A stretch of DNA of 64,000 nt from Virgibacillus salexigens (GTDB lineage Bacteria > Bacillota > Bacilli > Bacillales > Amphibacillaceae), in NCBI RefSeq assembly GCF_014905415.1, contig NZ_BNEO01000005.1:62001-126000 (forward strand). Reading direction: 5' to 3'. The position numbers were made by a program, and so were the translations under genes. Below, one piece after another: positions 62,014-64,000 of this stretch. Position 1 is the stretch's first letter; every line of letters starts with the position of its first letter. The notes beneath the pieces were generated by a model, which saw only the letters and a program-made list of their open reading frames with translations, had not been told where the DNA came from and did not search any database.

Positions 62014-62794
62014 GTTTTGCACTCCTTTGCTTTGCAATTTTTAAGTGATTAAACGTTTTGGATAAGTTATCGGAACGCATTAATGTTTCGCCGATAAGTA
62101 GCACCTCTGCGCCGGCATCACGTGCTAAAATTGCATCTGCACGAGTTTGTAATCCACTTTCACTGATAATTAATGTATTTCTATTTTTTATACGAGCTGC
62201 TAGGTGAGTTGTTGTTCGTAAGTCTACTTCAAATGTTTTTAAATTTCGGTTATTAATTCCAATGATTGCAGGATCTAACGCTAGTAAATCCTCCAATTCC
62301 TCTAATTGATGAACTTCGCAAATGACTTCTAATTCCTTTTCCGTAGCATAATGATATAACTCGTATAATTGCTGTTTAGATAATGCAGCAACAATTAATA
62401 GGATAATGGAAGCGCCAGCAGCTTTAGCTCGGTCTATTTGGATAGGGTGAATGATGAAATCCTTACATAAGACCGGTATTTGCACAGCGTCAGAGACTGC
62501 TTGCAAATCCTGAATGGATCCTTTAAAAAAGGTAGTATCCGTTAATACGGATATAGCGGCTGCACCATTTGCTTCATATTGTTTCGCCTGCTGTACATGG
62601 TTTATCTTTGTTTTTATATCCCCTTTTGAAGGGGAGGCCCGTTTTATTTCCGATATAATCTGCACATGTGTTGAAGCGGCAATTTTGCTTTTAAAAGGGA
62701 CCGGTTGTTTTGCTGAATCAAACGTCATTCCTTTGTTTACGAGTTCCTCTACTTCGATTTGTTTCTTCGCTAGGATTTTTTCCAACATTGTCAC
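62003..62794 (-). CDS. trpC: Indole-3-glycerol-phosphate synthase
   Basis: Cyclises CdRP to indole-3-glycerol phosphate. The 263-residue barrel has EIKRASPSKGD (about 49), LCKDFIIHPIQIDRAKAAGAS (catalytic Lys in CKDF), EVHQLEEL and GINNRNLKTFEVDL near the C-terminal half, then ESGL. Start may be the GTG at 62794, directly after the trpD stop and 5 bases from GAGGTGG, or the ATG two codons on at 62788. Confidence 0.95.
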   Translation of the reverse strand: MTMLEKILAKKQIEVEELVNKGMTFDSAKQPVPFKSKIAASTHVQIISEIKRASPSKGDIKTKINHVQQAKQYEANGAAAISVLTDTTFFKGSIQDLQAVSDAVQIPVLCKDFIIHPIQIDRAKAAGASIILLIVAALSKQQLYELYHYATEKELEVICEVHQLEELEDLLALDPAIIGINNRNLKTFEVDLRTTTHLAARIKNRNTLIISESGLQTRADAILARDAGAEVLLIGETLMRSDNLSKTFNHLKIAKQRSAKHAR

Positions 62795-63820
62795 TTATAC
62801 CACCTCGCTATCGTATTTTTTACTGAAATGAACTAAGTTAGTTAAACACTCCAACGCTTTTCCTGAATGAATACTTTCCTTTGCTAATTCGATTCCATGC
62901 TTGATGGAGGATGCTGTACCATGTGCATATAGTCCAAGTCCAGCATTTAAAATCACTGTATCTAAATAAGCACTGGGGTTTCCTTGCAGAACATTTTTTG
63001 TAATGGTGGCATTTTTCTTAGCATCGCCACCTTGAATTTCTTTAATGGAATATACTGGCAACCCAACTTCTTCTGGATGTAAAGTGAAGGGTTTTAGTTC
63101 ACCATCCTCAAGTAAAATAAGGTGATTTTTACCTGCCAGCGATGCTTCATCCATTCCTCCAGCACCATTCACTACTAACGCTCGTTTTCTACCTAAGTTT
63201 CGTAATGCCTGTGCAACGATATGAAGTTTATCTTTACGATAGACACCGATAAATTGCGAATTTAACATAATCGGGTTCGTTAACGGTCCAATTACATTGA
63301 AAATAGTTGGTAAACCTAAATCTTTGCGCACCTTTGTAAATGGTTTTAACGCGTTATGCACATGGGGAGCGAATAAAAAAGCAATTTGATTTTGTACTAA
63401 CGATTCTTCTACTTGAGAACGGGTGAAAAATAATGACACTCCCAAATATTCTAAGACATCGGCACTGCCTGTTTTACTGGAGACACTGCGGTTTCCATGT
63501 TTAGCAACAGGAACGCCGGCACCGGCAATCACAAATGCTGAAGTTGTACTAATATTAAAGCTTCCTGACATGTCTCCTCCAGTTCCGCAATTATCCATTG
63601 CGTTCACTATGGAGTCAGTGTTAAAAGCGGATTGAGATAGAATAACTTCTACTAAACCAGTAACTTCTTCTGCAGTTTCTCCTTTTACTTGTAAAGCTGT
63701 TAGTAAAGCTGCAATTTCAGATTCTGTAATAGACTCCTTGAAACAAGCAAGAGCTGCTGCCTTCATCTCTTCTATACTTAAATTATTTCCTTGAATTAAT
63801 TTCTCAAGATAAGTTCTCAT
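62795..63820 (-). CDS. trpD: Anthranilate phosphoribosyltransferase
   Basis: Transfers phosphoribose from PRPP to anthranilate. The 341-residue protein has DNCGTGGD (about 82-89, PRPP/metal), KHGNRSVSSKTGSADVLE (about 111-128), FNVIGPLTNP and VNGAGGMDEAS. GAGAGGAG precedes the ATG, which overlaps the trpG stop in another frame. It is the second gene in view in the trpG-D-C-F-B-A operon. Confidence 0.97.
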   Translation of the reverse strand: MRTYLEKLIQGNNLSIEEMKAAALACFKESITESEIAALLTALQVKGETAEEVTGLVEVILSQSAFNTDSIVNAMDNCGTGGDMSGSFNISTTSAFVIAGAGVPVAKHGNRSVSSKTGSADVLEYLGVSLFFTRSQVEESLVQNQIAFLFAPHVHNALKPFTKVRKDLGLPTIFNVIGPLTNPIMLNSQFIGVYRKDKLHIVAQALRNLGRKRALVVNGAGGMDEASLAGKNHLILLEDGELKPFTLHPEEVGLPVYSIKEIQGGDAKKNATITKNVLQGNPSAYLDTVILNAGLGLYAHGTASSIKHGIELAKESIHSGKALECLTNLVHFSKKYDSEVV

Positions 63821-64000
63821 GGGGAGTCTCCTCTCTAAGTTCTTGAATGAAGTGATTCATTATTTTACGTCCAATCGATGTACCAATTGATTCTGGATGG
63901 AATTGTACACCATATACCGGATAAACAGGATGTTGAATCGCCATCACCGCATGGTCATCCATTGAAGTCGCCACCACTTCTAACTGTGGTGGGATGGATG
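63804..64000 (-). CDS. trpG: Anthranilate synthase glutamine amidotransferase (C-terminal part)
   Basis: Only the last 65 residues are in the window; the rest lies past the right edge. The GVQFHPESIGTSIG motif holds the triad His and Glu of class-I glutamine amidotransferases. It overlaps trpD by 17 bases, with the TGA inside trpD. An upstream trpE is expected but not visible. PabA with dual use cannot be excluded. Confidence 0.9.
   Translation of the reverse strand, partial: SIPPQLEVVATSMDDHAVMAIQHPVYPVYGVQFHPESIGTSIGRKIMNHFIQELREETPHENLS

Noticed and set aside
1-64000. CRISPR arrays, insertion sequences, prophage genes
   Set aside because: No regular direct-repeat array, transposase, integrase or phage structural gene was seen on either strand.

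Overview
The window is chromosomal DNA from a low-GC, endospore-forming Bacillaceae. Evidence for this is the set of spore-coat genes (CotX, CotW, CotY/CotZ and CotF families), TPP riboswitches, a NiaR/NifS/NadBCA group and a YtrA-type regulator with its ABC operon. An Oceanobacillus/Virgibacillus-like host is a guess from gene style, not a demonstrated identity. No phage genes, insertion sequences or CRISPR arrays were seen.

Layout. 0-4 kb: thiamine operon thiW-tenA-thiD-thiM-thiE (minus strand) with two TPP riboswitches, one ahead of thiW and one between thiW and tenA. 4-6 kb: spore-coat genes (CotX-like, CotW-like) divergent from two DUF2642 proteins. 6-21.6 kb: a 15-kb glycan island with six glycosyltransferases, a D-glucuronyl C5-epimerase and five enzymes matching the WbpA/B/E/D/I route to UDP-2,3-diacetamido-mannuronic acid. 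21.7-22.3 kb: a truncated C45-type acyltransferase ending inside a tRNA-Ala(GGC) gene, a likely island edge. 22.5-26.2 kb: a large secreted YhcR-like nuclease/5'-nucleotidase. 26-31.6 kb: nadB-nadC-nadA divergent from nifS-niaR. 32-35.5 kb: peptide and pantothenate transporters. 35.7-43.5 kb: acetoacetyl-CoA synthetase, DJ-1/PfpI protein, an ABC/LytTR/DUF3021 operon, a BCCT transporter, YueI and a YfhD-like protein. 43.7-53 kb: an unusual short aconitase, a zinc-knuckle microprotein, a CotF-type coat protein, a TctA-like permease, a CPA antiporter, a lipoprotein hydrolase and an MBL hydrolase. 53-57.4 kb: exoA and a YtrA-like GntR/ABC operon with three palindromic operators. 57-59 kb: YtpP, CotZ-like coat protein and a SHOCT protein. 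59.4-64 kb: trp operon trpG(partial)-D-C-F-B-A on the minus strand.

Most interesting system. The 6-21.6 kb cluster holds every enzyme class needed to make a 2,3-diamino-2,3-dideoxy uronic acid nucleotide sugar (6-dehydrogenase, 3-dehydrogenase, aminotransferase, N-acetyltransferase, 2-epimerase), glycosyltransferases to add it to a glycan, and a C5-epimerase that could invert uronate residues after assembly. No flippase, polymerase or export gene is present. The cluster lies between spore-coat genes and shows at least one good sigma-K-like promoter. My inference is a spore-surface acidic glycan made in the mother-cell cytoplasm, where the forespore lies and export is not needed.
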